Shown here piece by piece: positions 25,362 to 34,801 of a DNA stretch of 64,000 nucleotides. A program made the translations under genes and the position numbers. Within the stretch, counting starts at the first letter, position 1; every line of letters begins with the position of its first letter. Source of the DNA: Nostoc sp. FACHB-280 (lineage in GTDB: Bacteria; Cyanobacteriota; Cyanobacteriia; Cyanobacteriales; Nostocaceae); NCBI RefSeq assembly GCF_014697615.1, contig NZ_JACJSD010000007.1, forward strand, positions 124,001-188,000, in the 5' to 3' direction. The notes under the pieces are model-generated. The model saw only the letters and a program-made list of their open reading frames with translations, was not told where the DNA came from and did not search any database.

Positions 25362-28151
25362 TTATTTAGATGCCGTATCACCAGGGCCAGCAGTCACAAT
25401 CACGACATTTTCTGGCTGAATTAAATCTTTGATGACTTGTTGAATTTGCGTCATATTTACAGCTTGAATGCGTCGCGGAAATTCGCGGATTTCTGCGGGT
25501 GAAAGACCCAAGACAGCATTATTTAAAATGATGCTGGCAACTTCGCTGGGATTCGCTAATTCTACAGGGTAGCTATTAGTAATGGAACGTTTTGCAGTAT
25601 TTAATTCTGATTCTGTAATGCCTTGTTCACGTAACTGTTTGAGTAAAGCGAGGGTACTGGCGATCGCTTTTTGGGCATCTGTAGGCGCAGTTTGCATTTC
25701 AATTAAGAAGGGGCCGGGATTAATTCCCGCAGCAAAACCACTGTAGATACCATAAGTCAAACCAAGGCGATCGCGCACTTCCGTACCCAAACGGCTAGAT
25801 AAAGTATCACCGCCTAAAATTTGATTCAGCACCAAAGCAGCATAGAAACGGGGGTCTTTGCGTGAAATACCGTTGTAACCAATGTAAGTTACAGCCTCCG
25901 CTTTACCAGGAATCACTTGATTCAAGCGGGTGGAAGTTTTTGGTAGGGGTACTGTCGACAAATTCAACGCAGGTGGTTTACCTTCAGCTTGCCATTTCCC
26001 AAAAGCTTGATTCAGCAAATCTTTCACCTTCACTGGGTCAAAATCTCCCACTATAGCGAGTGTGGTTGTATCTGGACGGTAATGTTGACGATAAAAATTC
26101 AACACATCGTCACGAGTGATACTCTTTAAACTCGTTTCTGTGGAAAAGCTGTGGAAAGGATGATTTTCTGGGTAAATGGCTTGTTGAAATACGCGCCTTG
26201 CTAAAGTACTGGGGTCATCTAACTGCACTTGCAAATTAGTTAACGTGCGTTGACGACTCAGTTCTAATTGGTCAGCGGGGAAATTAGCATTCTGTACTAC
26301 ATCCGCCAAAGTTTGCACTAAAATTGGCAAGTTAGCCGACAGCCCTTCACCTGCAATGCTGACACCTTCGCGGCTGGCGCTAAACTCTAAACTGGTTCCC
26401 CGATCTTCTAAAGTTTGGGCTAAAGCCAAAGCATTTTTAGTTTGGGTACCATTCATTAAGTTTTCCGCAGTTAGAACAGCGAGTCCAGCTTTTTGATTAC
26501 TATCAAACTCAGTTCCCGCATCAATTTGACCACTAATGTTAATTGTGGGCAGACTGCGGTCGGGTAATAGTAAGACTCGCAAACCATTGGCTAAAGAAAA
26601 CTGTTGTGGTAGAGGTTGCTGATTAGATCCTGTAGATGAACTCGCCGGTGGTAAATATTTCGCCAGTTCGGCCGGGTCTACAGGTTGACCAGGACTAAAG
26701 TTTTCCACAGTCCGACCAGAACCAGAACCAGAAGTTCCGGCTTGACCATCTGGTTGAGTTGGTTCAAAAAAGCCGATGGTTTGTTTAGCTGGAACAAGGT
26801 AAATTTTCGCTACTCGTTGGACATCTTCGGGCGTTACTTTGGCGATCGCAGCTAAATAGCGTTCAATATATTTATAATCTCCCGCTACAGTTTGGTTATA
26901 CCCCAACTGATTAGCTTGGCTGCTGATATCTTGATTACCTAACACAAAAGAAGCTTGCAATATTGTCTTGGCGCGGTTTAACTCTGCTGCACTCACTCCT
27001 TTTTGTTGTAATTCTGATAAAGATGTTTGCAGAACTTGGGCAATTTTCTCTAACTTTTGACCAGGTGCGGCTGTCGCCTCAATTTCATACCAACCCGGTT
27101 CAATTAATTCCGCCGCACTTCCACCCACAGAACTTGCCAAACCAGATTCCACCAAAGCTTGATAAAGTCTCGAACTCCGTCCGCCTGTCAAAATTGCATC
27201 CATCACATCAATTGCTGGTACATCAGGATGTCTGATATCTGGCAAAGGATAGACAACATTTAACAGGGCCGCACTTCCTGGTTCTTTTAAAACTATGGGA
27301 GTTGAGGGTTGGGAGTTGGGAGTGGGAGATTTGGGTTTTTGACTAACAGCTCTTTCTTGACTCTCGACAGTTGACTTTTGATTCTTCGTCAACTTGCCAA
27401 AACTTTCTTTCACCGCCTTGAGTACAGGTTCTGTGGCAAAATCACCTGTAATGACCAAAGTCGCATTGTCAGGACTGTAATAAGTTTGGTAATAGTTTCG
27501 TACCTGTTCGACAGTGAATTTTTCCACATCTGCTTTCGTACCACCGACTGATAAACCATAAGCTCGATTGGGAAAAGCCGCCTTCATCACCGCCCGACCT
27601 AAACGGTAACTGGGTGAATTTTCATAACCTTGCAACTCAGAAATTACAACACGCTTTTCACTAGCAAGTTGTTCAGCCCCAATCAAAGAATTTTTCATCC
27701 GGTCTGCTTCTAAAATCAGCAATGCTTGGAGTTTATCTCGTTGCACAGTGCCGAAATAGGCTGTTTCATCGTAACTTGTAAAAGCATTAAACTGACTACC
27801 CAAAGCACTAAACAAACGGCCAAACTGTACAGGGCGGTCTTTTGTACCTTTAAACATCAAATGTTCTAACTGGTGAGAAATACCACTCTCGCCTTTACCT
27901 TCATTGCGTGAACCAACTTTGTACCATACTTGCACACTCACCACCGGGGCAGTATGAACTTCTTTAGTTAACACTGTTAAACCGTTTTCTAATATAGTTT
28001 TTTTAACTCCTTGGGTAAAAGATAATCCCGATACAGGCGCAACTGCGGCTGGAGTTACCGCATTAATCACATTTCCCGAAAAAGGTATAAAACTTAGAAC
28101 AAAACTAAGTAAAAATGCTATCACCATCGTTGAGCGTCGCTGCATAAGCAA
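25362..28151 (-). CDS. M16 (pitrilysin-type) zinc peptidase, two-domain fusion
   Basis: 929 aa, roughly twice the length of one M16 subunit. It begins with a signal-like hydrophobic stretch (residues 8-30). The first half has the inverted zinc motif H93-Q-L-E96-H97 and the downstream Glu in LASEKRVVISELQ. The second half repeats the fold (FSLANGLRVLLLPDRSLPTIN) but lacks HxxEH, as is usual when one half is regulatory. A Gly/Ser/Pro-rich linker (about 475-515) joins the halves. It is probably periplasmic or membrane-linked and degrades peptides. Codon use is ordinary. Confidence 0.93.
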   Translation of the reverse strand: MLMQRRSTMVIAFLLSFVLSFIPFSGNVINAVTPAAVAPVSGLSFTQGVKKTILENGLTVLTKEVHTAPVVSVQVWYKVGSRNEGKGESGISHQLEHLMFKGTKDRPVQFGRLFSALGSQFNAFTSYDETAYFGTVQRDKLQALLILEADRMKNSLIGAEQLASEKRVVISELQGYENSPSYRLGRAVMKAAFPNRAYGLSVGGTKADVEKFTVEQVRNYYQTYYSPDNATLVITGDFATEPVLKAVKESFGKLTKNQKSTVESQERAVSQKPKSPTPNSQPSTPIVLKEPGSAALLNVVYPLPDIRHPDVPAIDVMDAILTGGRSSRLYQALVESGLASSVGGSAAELIEPGWYEIEATAAPGQKLEKIAQVLQTSLSELQQKGVSAAELNRAKTILQASFVLGNQDISSQANQLGYNQTVAGDYKYIERYLAAIAKVTPEDVQRVAKIYLVPAKQTIGFFEPTQPDGQAGTSGSGSGRTVENFSPGQPVDPAELAKYLPPASSSTGSNQQPLPQQFSLANGLRVLLLPDRSLPTINISGQIDAGTEFDSNQKAGLAVLTAENLMNGTQTKNALALAQTLEDRGTSLEFSASREGVSIAGEGLSANLPILVQTLADVVQNANFPADQLELSRQRTLTNLQVQLDDPSTLARRVFQQAIYPENHPFHSFSTETSLKSITRDDVLNFYRQHYRPDTTTLAIVGDFDPVKVKDLLNQAFGKWQAEGKPPALNLSTVPLPKTSTRLNQVIPGKAEAVTYIGYNGISRKDPRFYAALVLNQILGGDTLSSRLGTEVRDRLGLTYGIYSGFAAGINPGPFLIEMQTAPTDAQKAIASTLALLKQLREQGITESELNTAKRSITNSYPVELANPSEVASIILNNAVLGLSPAEIREFPRRIQAVNMTQIQQVIKDLIQPENVVIVTAGPGDTASK

Positions 28152-28290
28152 ATCAAAATGTGAATTTTCAATTCATAAAGGCGATTCTAGCGAATCATAC
28201 GCTGAGGTATGGGGATCAATTTCTGTAATCACGCCAGAATGGCATAATTCAACAAGAAAATTAATAACTAAAATCCCTGGTTTCAAAATA

Positions 28291-28327
28291 TAAGCTCCCC
28301 GACTTCTCAAAAAAATCAGGGAGCTTA
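28291..28327. repeat. Palindromic repeat (CCCCGACTTCT family)
   Basis: TAAGCTCCCCGACTTCTC...CAGGGAGCTTA forms an imperfect 11-12-bp stem. It occupies the 335-bp stretch (28152-28486) between the M16 gene and the histidine-kinase gene; no gene is seen in that stretch apart from spurious ORFs. Confidence 0.6.
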
Positions 28328-28486
28328 TTCCAGAAATAGCTCAAATTTAAGTGATTAATCAAATTCGTGGTATTTTCGTCAACGGGGATGGTGATATCGA
28401 GCGATCGCTTCTTATTACAGTTTCCGCCGTCATCAGACAGTGCGGCTCAATCACGCTTGAAAATTGCACATTATGCCCTTACCACC

Positions 28487-29608
28487 CTACACCCTTCTTA
28501 ATGGTCTGGGAAGGCGGAACCAAAAACGGGAACCGCCTTCGGGACGTGGTAAATAACCAATATTGCCACTCCAACGTTCAATTGTCATTCGACAAAAATA
28601 AAGACCAATTCCACCTCTACCTGCACGATTTTGGCCTTGAGAAAACTTTTGAAATAAATTATTGCTCATTTCTGGTGGTACACCTTCACCTTCATCATCA
28701 ATAGTGAAGAGAATATATTCTGTTTCTGCTTGCAAATTAATAGTTACTGTAGAGTCTTCTGGACTGTGGCGATAAGCATTTTCCACCAGATTTGTAATAA
28801 CTCGATCTAAGCGCGATTGTTCGCCTACAACTTTCCAATCGGCTGTTCTATCAACGTTAGGCGCAAGCTGTAACTTTTGGTTAGTCAGGGCAAAACTAGC
28901 TTGAAATAGTTCTATAGTTTCTTCTACAGCCAGTAGAATATCGGGAGCAGTATCAATATCAATGATACAACTTTCTAGCGATCGCACCTCATCTGAAAAA
29001 GCATCTAAAATATTTCTAATTAACATTTCTTGCTTAATAGATTGCTTGCGAGCAATTTCTAAATTTTCTTTGCCTTTATCTGTTAAGTTCTCAAACTCTA
29101 GCAATGCTAAACAGCAATTAATGGCGTTAAGTTGTCCTGCAATATCATGAATAATGCAATTAACTAATACTTCTTTTCTTTGATTATCTTTTAATAATCG
29201 TTGATAATTTAATTGTTGTTCTCTACCCGCTTGAATCAGGTGCTGTTTATATTTAAATTTATCTTCTGCCAATTCAATTAATAAAACTTTACTTTCATTA
29301 ACACAAAGAGCATAAGCTTCTAACTGCTCTTCGTAACCATTTAAGTTTTTTTGACTCCAAAGACCAGAATTTAGCTTACCAAGCCTATTTTCACTCCAAA
29401 AATCTTCGGCATCAAACAGAAAATTCTCTAAAAATGCAAATTCCTCTTGCGGAATTAACATATCCATCCCAAATCTTAAATTCTGGCTACAAAAACGCTG
29501 TAACCAGCTAGGTGGTTGAGCTGTGACTCTAAATAATCCAATCTGAATTCTTTCTAAGACTAAAATATTTAAGCCTAAGAATAAGTCAGATAATATAGTT
29601 GTAGTCAT
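28487..29608 (-). CDS. Sensor histidine kinase with PAS-like N-terminus (GTPase-module associated)
   Basis: 373 aa. Residues about 1-115 are a sensory domain containing LENFLFDAEDFWSENRLGKLNSGLW, of a type I know beside the small PAS-like proteins of small-GTPase modules. A coiled helix follows (about 115-145). The phospho-acceptor region is VNCIIHDIAGQLNAIN: His is followed by Asp, not Glu. The ATPase domain has NLVENAYRHSP, DDEGEGVP and GRGGIGLYFCRM. It has no membrane segment, so it is probably cytosolic. It lies 238 bp downstream of the four-gene GTPase operon on the same strand. Confidence 0.87.
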   Translation of the reverse strand: MTTTILSDLFLGLNILVLERIQIGLFRVTAQPPSWLQRFCSQNLRFGMDMLIPQEEFAFLENFLFDAEDFWSENRLGKLNSGLWSQKNLNGYEEQLEAYALCVNESKVLLIELAEDKFKYKQHLIQAGREQQLNYQRLLKDNQRKEVLVNCIIHDIAGQLNAINCCLALLEFENLTDKGKENLEIARKQSIKQEMLIRNILDAFSDEVRSLESCIIDIDTAPDILLAVEETIELFQASFALTNQKLQLAPNVDRTADWKVVGEQSRLDRVITNLVENAYRHSPEDSTVTINLQAETEYILFTIDDEGEGVPPEMSNNLFQKFSQGQNRAGRGGIGLYFCRMTIERWSGNIGYLPRPEGGSRFWFRLPRPLRRV

Positions 29609-29846
29609 ATCATGAACATATATCGGAATCTGATTTGCTCACTGAACATAATCGTGTAGATTGGCAAAAGGGAACAAGACAAAAAGATTAGAAGTGTACC
29701 TAGTTTTTTTTCAAAATTAAATCTGAGTCCTATAAAAAATATAGTTTTTTATTCTCTAGGTCACTGATTAATTTTTAGATGATTAAAATCTCTCTTTTAG
29801 GAAAGATTGGATCGATTAATTATTCTAAATTTTGACGGGTAATTCT

Positions 29847-30251
29847 TCAATCCTTACTTATTAATTTATCAGATTTTTCTTGTGCTAGACTGGAATAATT
29901 TGCTTCTTGCTGCATAGCCGACAGATGCTTTTCATCTAAAATACTATTTAATAGTAATACCCAATCACCTTCCTCTGAGGGGAAAATATGGACATCTGCA
30001 CAAATACCCTCTGCGATTTTGATTAAGGGTAAGAATAACGGAAAGTCATCTATAGGTAGTAACCCTTCTAGAAAAAAAATTTGTTCGCATACTTGCATTC
30101 CTGGACTGAGATTTGTAATCCCATACTCAGTGAGTTTTCCACCCCAGGCTTCTAGACCACCATTCTTGTTGACTAAGAGATAAGCAAGCGATCGCTCTTC
30201 GATAATAAAATTGAGAATATATAAAACTATAGCCTTGGGGATGTCTGCCAT
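29847..30251 (-). CDS. Small PAS-like sensory protein, partner of the GTPase
   Basis: 134 aa. The core (LAYLLVNKNGGLEAWGGKLTEYGITNLSPGMQVCEQIFFLEGLLPI, about 18-63) and ICADVHIFPSEEGDWVLLLNS (about 83-103) match a small PAS-like fold often found next to Ras-like GTPases and histidine kinases in bacteria. It has no signal or membrane segment. The gene starts at the base just before the GTPase stop codon (30252), so translation is probably coupled. Role inferred only from the neighbourhood. Confidence 0.75.
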   Translation of the reverse strand: MADIPKAIVLYILNFIIEERSLAYLLVNKNGGLEAWGGKLTEYGITNLSPGMQVCEQIFFLEGLLPIDDFPLFLPLIKIAEGICADVHIFPSEEGDWVLLLNSILDEKHLSAMQQEANYSSLAQEKSDKLISKD

Positions 30252-30749
30252 TTATCGATTGATGATTTGATGAGCAAGTGTTTGAAAAACTTCTTCCACA
30301 CCCTGTCCTGTTTTAGCACTCGTTTTAATTACATTCCAGCCTTTGCTGAGAATACTATCTAACTCCTGGGGTTCAATTTCCCATTCCTCTGCCATATCCC
30401 ATTTGTTAAATACTAAAATAAAAGGTACTTTACCAACTGTTTCTTCTACTTTAGTTTGTAACTCAAAAGCTTTATCTAAAGTATTGCGCCTTGTGCCATC
30501 CACCACTAAAATATAGCCGGATGAACCTCTCAGATAAGACATTCTGACTTTTTGAAACTCATCTTCACCATACAAATCCCAAAGAATTAAATTAACATCA
30601 TTGCCTTGCAGATTAAGCGTTTTTTTATCAATCTTGACTCCAACAGTCGTATAATATCTCTCAGAAAAAATACTATAGATAAACCTTGCGATTAAACTAG
30701 TTTTACCAGTGGCAAATGCACCTACCATACATATTTTCTTTTGCAGCAT
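30252..30749 (-). CDS. Ras/Rab-like small GTPase
   Basis: 165 aa, one G domain. P-loop G10AFATGK16T; switch I near YYTTVG (Thr34/35); G3 WD58LYG61 where the catalytic position after Gly is Glu62 instead of Gln; G4 N115KWD118; G5 TSAK (143-146). All five G motifs are present, so GTP binding is likely, but the Glu62 change may slow hydrolysis. There is no lipid-modification motif at the C-terminus, so membrane recruitment would need a partner. The neighbouring OmpA-family protein starts only 2 bp upstream in the operon. The family is like bacterial MglA/Rab-like GTPases. Confidence 0.92.
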   Translation of the reverse strand: MLQKKICMVGAFATGKTSLIARFIYSIFSERYYTTVGVKIDKKTLNLQGNDVNLILWDLYGEDEFQKVRMSYLRGSSGYILVVDGTRRNTLDKAFELQTKVEETVGKVPFILVFNKWDMAEEWEIEPQELDSILSKGWNVIKTSAKTGQGVEEVFQTLAHQIINR

Positions 30750-30751
30750 AT

Positions 30752-32539
30752 TTATTTACTTTTGTCAGTGAGGAATACTTGAAAAGACACGCGGCGATTG
30801 AGCTTTTTGGCATCTAAATTTAGTTCTGGCTGATAAGGTAGTGTAGAACCTAAAGCTGCAAGTTTAAATTGATTAGCATTAATTTGCGGCACATTTAAAG
30901 CGGTAAAGATTTTATTCGCGCGTACTTGACTCAAGCGTAAGTTTTGTCCTTCTGTACCAGTAGTATCAGTGTGACCGCGAATTAAAACTTGTACATCTTT
31001 ATTTAAGAATCGAGCTATTTTGAAAAGGGTAGAAAAATTTGTCCGTAACTGCGGCAATTTTTGACTTTCTCCAGAAATTAACTCATCTTTGCCCTCGACA
31101 AATAAAAATGTCGTAGCTTCAACTTTCTTTTTAGCCGATTCTAGTTCTTTGAGTTCATTTGCTAACAGGTTTTTAGTTTGAAATTGTGTGACTCCAGGAA
31201 TAAAACGCCAGAGTTTCTGAGCTTCTAAAATCCATTTTTGTGGTGCGTAACCACTAGCCACAAGAATGCCAGAATCATTTACTTGTAGTTTTGTGGTGGG
31301 TGGTGGTTGCAGTAATTCTGTGGCTCTTTTAGTAATGATTTGTGGTTCTAATGATAAGTAAGATTGCCATTTAGCGATAACTTTATCCGGCTGCAAATTT
31401 GTTGATGGGATGAGGGTGTTGGGATCTACAGCTACAGGATCACGCATTCCTGAAATAAAGTGTTTCCCGTTGTAATATCGAGTGTTCAACACCACAATTC
31501 CTGGTTGGGAGTTCAATTTATGGAGATAAGTTTGCCAACGGATATTTTCTCTCACAGCAAAAAAGCCCCAAATTCCTGCGGCGATCGCCATTAAACCTAA
31601 AAAAGTCCAAGCATAGGTATAATTTTGCCGAGCCGGAGTTTTATACTGTACTGCTAAACAGTTTTCTAAATAAGGTTCACTAGCTTGAAATGGTTCGGTT
31701 TCGCCTGTAAAGCTATGCAGTTCTGTTCCGAGTTTGAGGTGTAGTTTTTCAATAGCTGCTTGAAAAACTGCGCGTAATTCTTGCGGCGGTTTACCACGAA
31801 TTATCCCCGCGATAATTGCTTGTGGCCCTGCTTCTACCCAAATTGTGAGTTCGCCAAAGCGCAAACTTCTTAATGTATCTTCTTGCTGGACTTTAAAAGA
31901 ATCTTTGACAAAATCTTGAATTGCTGTCAACATCGCTGCTACTAAATCGGGATCTTGAACAGCTACTTGTTGTAACCTGACATGATGCAGCAATAAACTA
32001 GTGTGTCTGTGAATCAGAAATATTTGTTCAACGCGGTAAATTAAAGTCCGCAGCAGAACAATTTCTGCAAAGGATTTTCCGGTTCTTCTGGCTTCTAACC
32101 TCCATTGAAAACTTTGTACCGACAGGCTATTTTCTAAGGCTTGATTCAGCGATTGCATCATTTCATCTAAAACGGTGGCGATCGCTTTGCGAGCAGCTGG
32201 GCCAATAATGGGAAAAAATGCTTCAGAAAGAACATTTTCATCTTGGCTAATAGAGGTTTGAATTGCTTGTTCCACAGTCGAAACCATTGCTTCTACCAAT
32301 TGTTGATCTTGCTTGGAACGCAAAACCACAGCTTCGGGAAGCAAACGACTGATATCTTCTGGTTGAATTTGCGGATTATTTAATCTGTCGTAGAGTTTAT
32401 TTAGTTGAGAAGGTTCAATCCCTAGGAGTAAACTGCGAAGTAAAGAGAGGTCATCTTGATTGAGAGAATCTAAGTTAACAGATTCTCCATTCATGCTTTT
32501 AGCTTCTGGAGGTACTCGATTCGGGGGATAGTTATTCAT
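30752..32539 (-). CDS. Envelope-spanning protein: cytosolic helical domain, one TM, OmpA-like domain
   Basis: 595 aa. Residues about 25-290 are helical and soluble (LLPEAVVLRSKQDQQLVEAM, FGELTIWVEAGPQAIIAGIIRG). One membrane helix at about 308-328 (YAWTFLGLMAIAAGIWGFF) is followed by a periplasmic part: a BON-like region (about 395-460), then an OmpA-like domain (about 475-590) with RGHTDTTGTEGQNLRLS and KKLNRRVSF, the residues that bind peptidoglycan diaminopimelate in the family. The cytosolic domain is well placed to contact the small GTPase encoded next. The coiled-coil gene is 42 bp upstream. Confidence 0.85.
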   Translation of the reverse strand: MNNYPPNRVPPEAKSMNGESVNLDSLNQDDLSLLRSLLLGIEPSQLNKLYDRLNNPQIQPEDISRLLPEAVVLRSKQDQQLVEAMVSTVEQAIQTSISQDENVLSEAFFPIIGPAARKAIATVLDEMMQSLNQALENSLSVQSFQWRLEARRTGKSFAEIVLLRTLIYRVEQIFLIHRHTSLLLHHVRLQQVAVQDPDLVAAMLTAIQDFVKDSFKVQQEDTLRSLRFGELTIWVEAGPQAIIAGIIRGKPPQELRAVFQAAIEKLHLKLGTELHSFTGETEPFQASEPYLENCLAVQYKTPARQNYTYAWTFLGLMAIAAGIWGFFAVRENIRWQTYLHKLNSQPGIVVLNTRYYNGKHFISGMRDPVAVDPNTLIPSTNLQPDKVIAKWQSYLSLEPQIITKRATELLQPPPTTKLQVNDSGILVASGYAPQKWILEAQKLWRFIPGVTQFQTKNLLANELKELESAKKKVEATTFLFVEGKDELISGESQKLPQLRTNFSTLFKIARFLNKDVQVLIRGHTDTTGTEGQNLRLSQVRANKIFTALNVPQINANQFKLAALGSTLPYQPELNLDAKKLNRRVSFQVFLTDKSK

Positions 32540-32581
32540 TACCCAAATCCCTTAATCTACATAAGTAACTGAAATTTCATC

Positions 32582-33190
32582 TCAAAATTTATGATCTGTA
32601 TTTAGCCGTACGGCTAGTTCTGTAAACAAAGCAGCCAACTTAGAACGGTCTGTTTTCTCTCTTTGAATGTCTTGCATTTCGCGTTTCAGCACCGCTAAAA
32701 TCTCTTCATACTTTTGCTGAATATCATCCTGTAAATTTTTCGATTGATTCAAGATATGTTCACGCAGTTCTCGTTGACGGTTGGTAGTTTGTTCGTCAAC
32801 TTGAGCGATTTTATTTTCTAAAGATAAGTTACTATTTTTCTGCTCTTCCGAGAGCGATCGCATCCCACTATCACGCTCTAATTGCTCTTTCTTCAGTTGT
32901 TCTGTTAACGAATCAACTTCTTGTCTGATATAACTTTCTAAAACATCTAAACGTTTGCGGTTTTCCTCTCGCAAGCTGACAAGTTCTGAAATTAAATTTT
33001 CTTCTAAGCGAGTCAATCTTTTGTCAACATCACGTATCTGGTTGCCAAAAAGAATATCTCGGACTTTATCTAAGCTGTTAGTTTCACCAATCCCATTAGT
33101 AGTAAATTGTAGTTTGTTATTGACTTGATTCAACCCCCCTTGTCCTGGTTCTAGTGCATTGTAGTTGGTATATTCTTCAGGCGGGTTCAT
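32582..33190 (-). CDS. Coiled-coil protein, first gene of the GTPase operon
   Basis: 202 aa. Residues about 35-190 are an almost continuous heptad-type coiled coil rich in Glu, Leu, Lys and Arg (DKRLTRLEENLISELVSLREENRKRLDVLESYIRQEVDSL). It has no signal peptide or membrane helix and ends in a short LAVRLNTDHKF. It opens the tight operon with the OmpA-family protein and the small GTPase. A scaffold or spacer role is plausible but inferred. Confidence 0.8.
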   Translation of the reverse strand: MNPPEEYTNYNALEPGQGGLNQVNNKLQFTTNGIGETNSLDKVRDILFGNQIRDVDKRLTRLEENLISELVSLREENRKRLDVLESYIRQEVDSLTEQLKKEQLERDSGMRSLSEEQKNSNLSLENKIAQVDEQTTNRQRELREHILNQSKNLQDDIQQKYEEILAVLKREMQDIQREKTDRSKLAALFTELAVRLNTDHKF

Positions 33191-33345
33191 AATTTTGATC
33201 CTTTTTGAAGCTGATTTTGATTTGGCTCTTATACTTATAATGCAACATTTATAGCCACGACAAAACCATACACGTAAGTATATTTAAATACGTGCTGTTA
33301 AAATCATCCCTCTCCAGAAGGAATTTGTATTAGTTGTGATTATGT

Positions 33346-34683
33346 CTAGATTAAAAATCGCACTAACACATATAATCCCGAAGTTGCTAGTTGTAAAAAC
33401 ATTACGGGAATACCGTAATGCAGAAAAGTTTTAAATGATATGCGGCGACCATGTTGTTCAGAAATTCCGGCTGCAACTATGTTAGAAGATGCGCCTACAA
33501 GTGTACCGTTACCTCCCAAAGTTGCACCAAACATCATGGCGTAAAACAATGGTAAAACTTCAGTCGGAAATTGCCCTTGAAAGTCTTGTGCTAACACTTC
33601 TGTTGGTGCTAACCCTACACTGACAATATATTGCTTGAGTAAGGGTACCATTGCCACCACCAAAGGAATATTCGGCACGACACTAGATAATATGCCGACA
33701 AATAATAATAAAACTAAAGAACCGAGAATGATATTTTTTCCGAGAATAATTGCCAAAAACCCTGATAAACCACTAATTACACCTGTTTTCTCTAAGCCGC
33801 CAATTAATACAAAAATACTCATAAAAAATATTAATGTACTCCAATCAACATCACGTAAAATATTGTTAACAGTATCAATGCGGCTGTGATGAGATAGTAA
33901 CAATGCCAAAGCTGCACCTAATAAAGCCACAGCAGCAGGTGAAATCGGCACTGGTAAAGATTCGCCAATCACAAAAAATATTAAGACAAAGACTATAATC
34001 ACCGCCCCCACAGTTAATACTCGTGGATGATTAATTTGGGGATGTGGTAATTCCTCAAGACTATCAAGTTTAGTCTGCCAAATTTTCCGAAATAAAAATG
34101 GTAGTGTTGCTGTGACTGTAATAATAGCAATCACTCCACCTAAACTTAAGTTCCACAGATAATCTATAAAACTAATATTAATCGCATCTCCGACAATAAA
34201 CGTTGCCGGATCACCAACTAAGGTTAATAAACCTGCACTATTAGCTATAAACACCATTAATATCAACAATGGTACAAAATTTATGCCTATTTCTTGTGCC
34301 ATTGGGGGAATTAATGGCGCTAACAACATTACGGTTGTGGCATTGGGTAAGACTGCACAAATCGGCGTAACAATCCCCACAATACTTAATAACAAACGTT
34401 TGCCATCACCTTTGGCTATAATTACAATCTGAGTTGCTAAATAATCGAATATTTTAGTTGGTTCAAATGCCCTGACAAGCACCATCACACCAAAAAATAA
34501 ACCTAATGTTCCATGACTATTACCGATATAACCCACAGCTTCTTTTAATGTCATAACGTTGGTGAAAACTAATAGCAATGCTCCCAATAAAGCAGCGATA
34601 GTTAGATGCACCCATTCCGTCATAATTAGGAGAATTACACCCAAAAAGGTGAAAACACTCAGGATAGCTTGCCAATGTTCCAC
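33346..34683 (-). CDS. ArsB/NhaD-family (ion transporter superfamily) permease
   Basis: 445 aa with about eleven or twelve membrane helices. Family signs include VLPNATTVMLLAPLIPPMAQEIG (about 110-135), LLTLVGDPATFIVGD (about 150-165) and a second, pseudo-symmetric half with NIPLVVAMVPLLK and GGNGTLVGASSNIVAAGI. The two NA-T/GN-T motifs are the re-entrant loops of the ion transporter superfamily. The substrate could be Na+/H+, arsenite or a carboxylate; the DxxTF form fits NhaD/citrate-type members. It sits after the stress-protein gene on the same strand, but a terminator separates them. Confidence 0.85.
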   Translation of the reverse strand: MEHWQAILSVFTFLGVILLIMTEWVHLTIAALLGALLLVFTNVMTLKEAVGYIGNSHGTLGLFFGVMVLVRAFEPTKIFDYLATQIVIIAKGDGKRLLLSIVGIVTPICAVLPNATTVMLLAPLIPPMAQEIGINFVPLLILMVFIANSAGLLTLVGDPATFIVGDAINISFIDYLWNLSLGGVIAIITVTATLPFLFRKIWQTKLDSLEELPHPQINHPRVLTVGAVIIVFVLIFFVIGESLPVPISPAAVALLGAALALLLSHHSRIDTVNNILRDVDWSTLIFFMSIFVLIGGLEKTGVISGLSGFLAIILGKNIILGSLVLLLFVGILSSVVPNIPLVVAMVPLLKQYIVSVGLAPTEVLAQDFQGQFPTEVLPLFYAMMFGATLGGNGTLVGASSNIVAAGISEQHGRRISFKTFLHYGIPVMFLQLATSGLYVLVRFLI

Positions 34684-34723
34684 TTTAGACCTCTTGATGT
34701 CTAGCTAGTTAGTTGCATATTAC

Positions 34724-34753
34724 TGAAAAAGCCACCTAAAGTATAGGTGGCTT
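34724..34753 (-). terminator. Intrinsic terminator of the universal stress protein gene
   Basis: On the minus strand, AAGCCACCT pairs with AGGTGGCTT around TATACTT and is followed by TTTTT. It ends transcription between the stress protein and the transporter gene, so the two are not a simple operon. Confidence 0.75.
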
Positions 34754-34801
34754 GCTATAAATCTGATTTAGCTCAAGAATTACTGTTATTTCATCCAGTA
34801 G

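Noticed and set aside
28351-28704. 117-codon plus-strand ORF
   Set aside because: It overlaps the end of the histidine-kinase gene on the other strand and has no recognisable domain; its first part covers the palindromic-repeat gap only.
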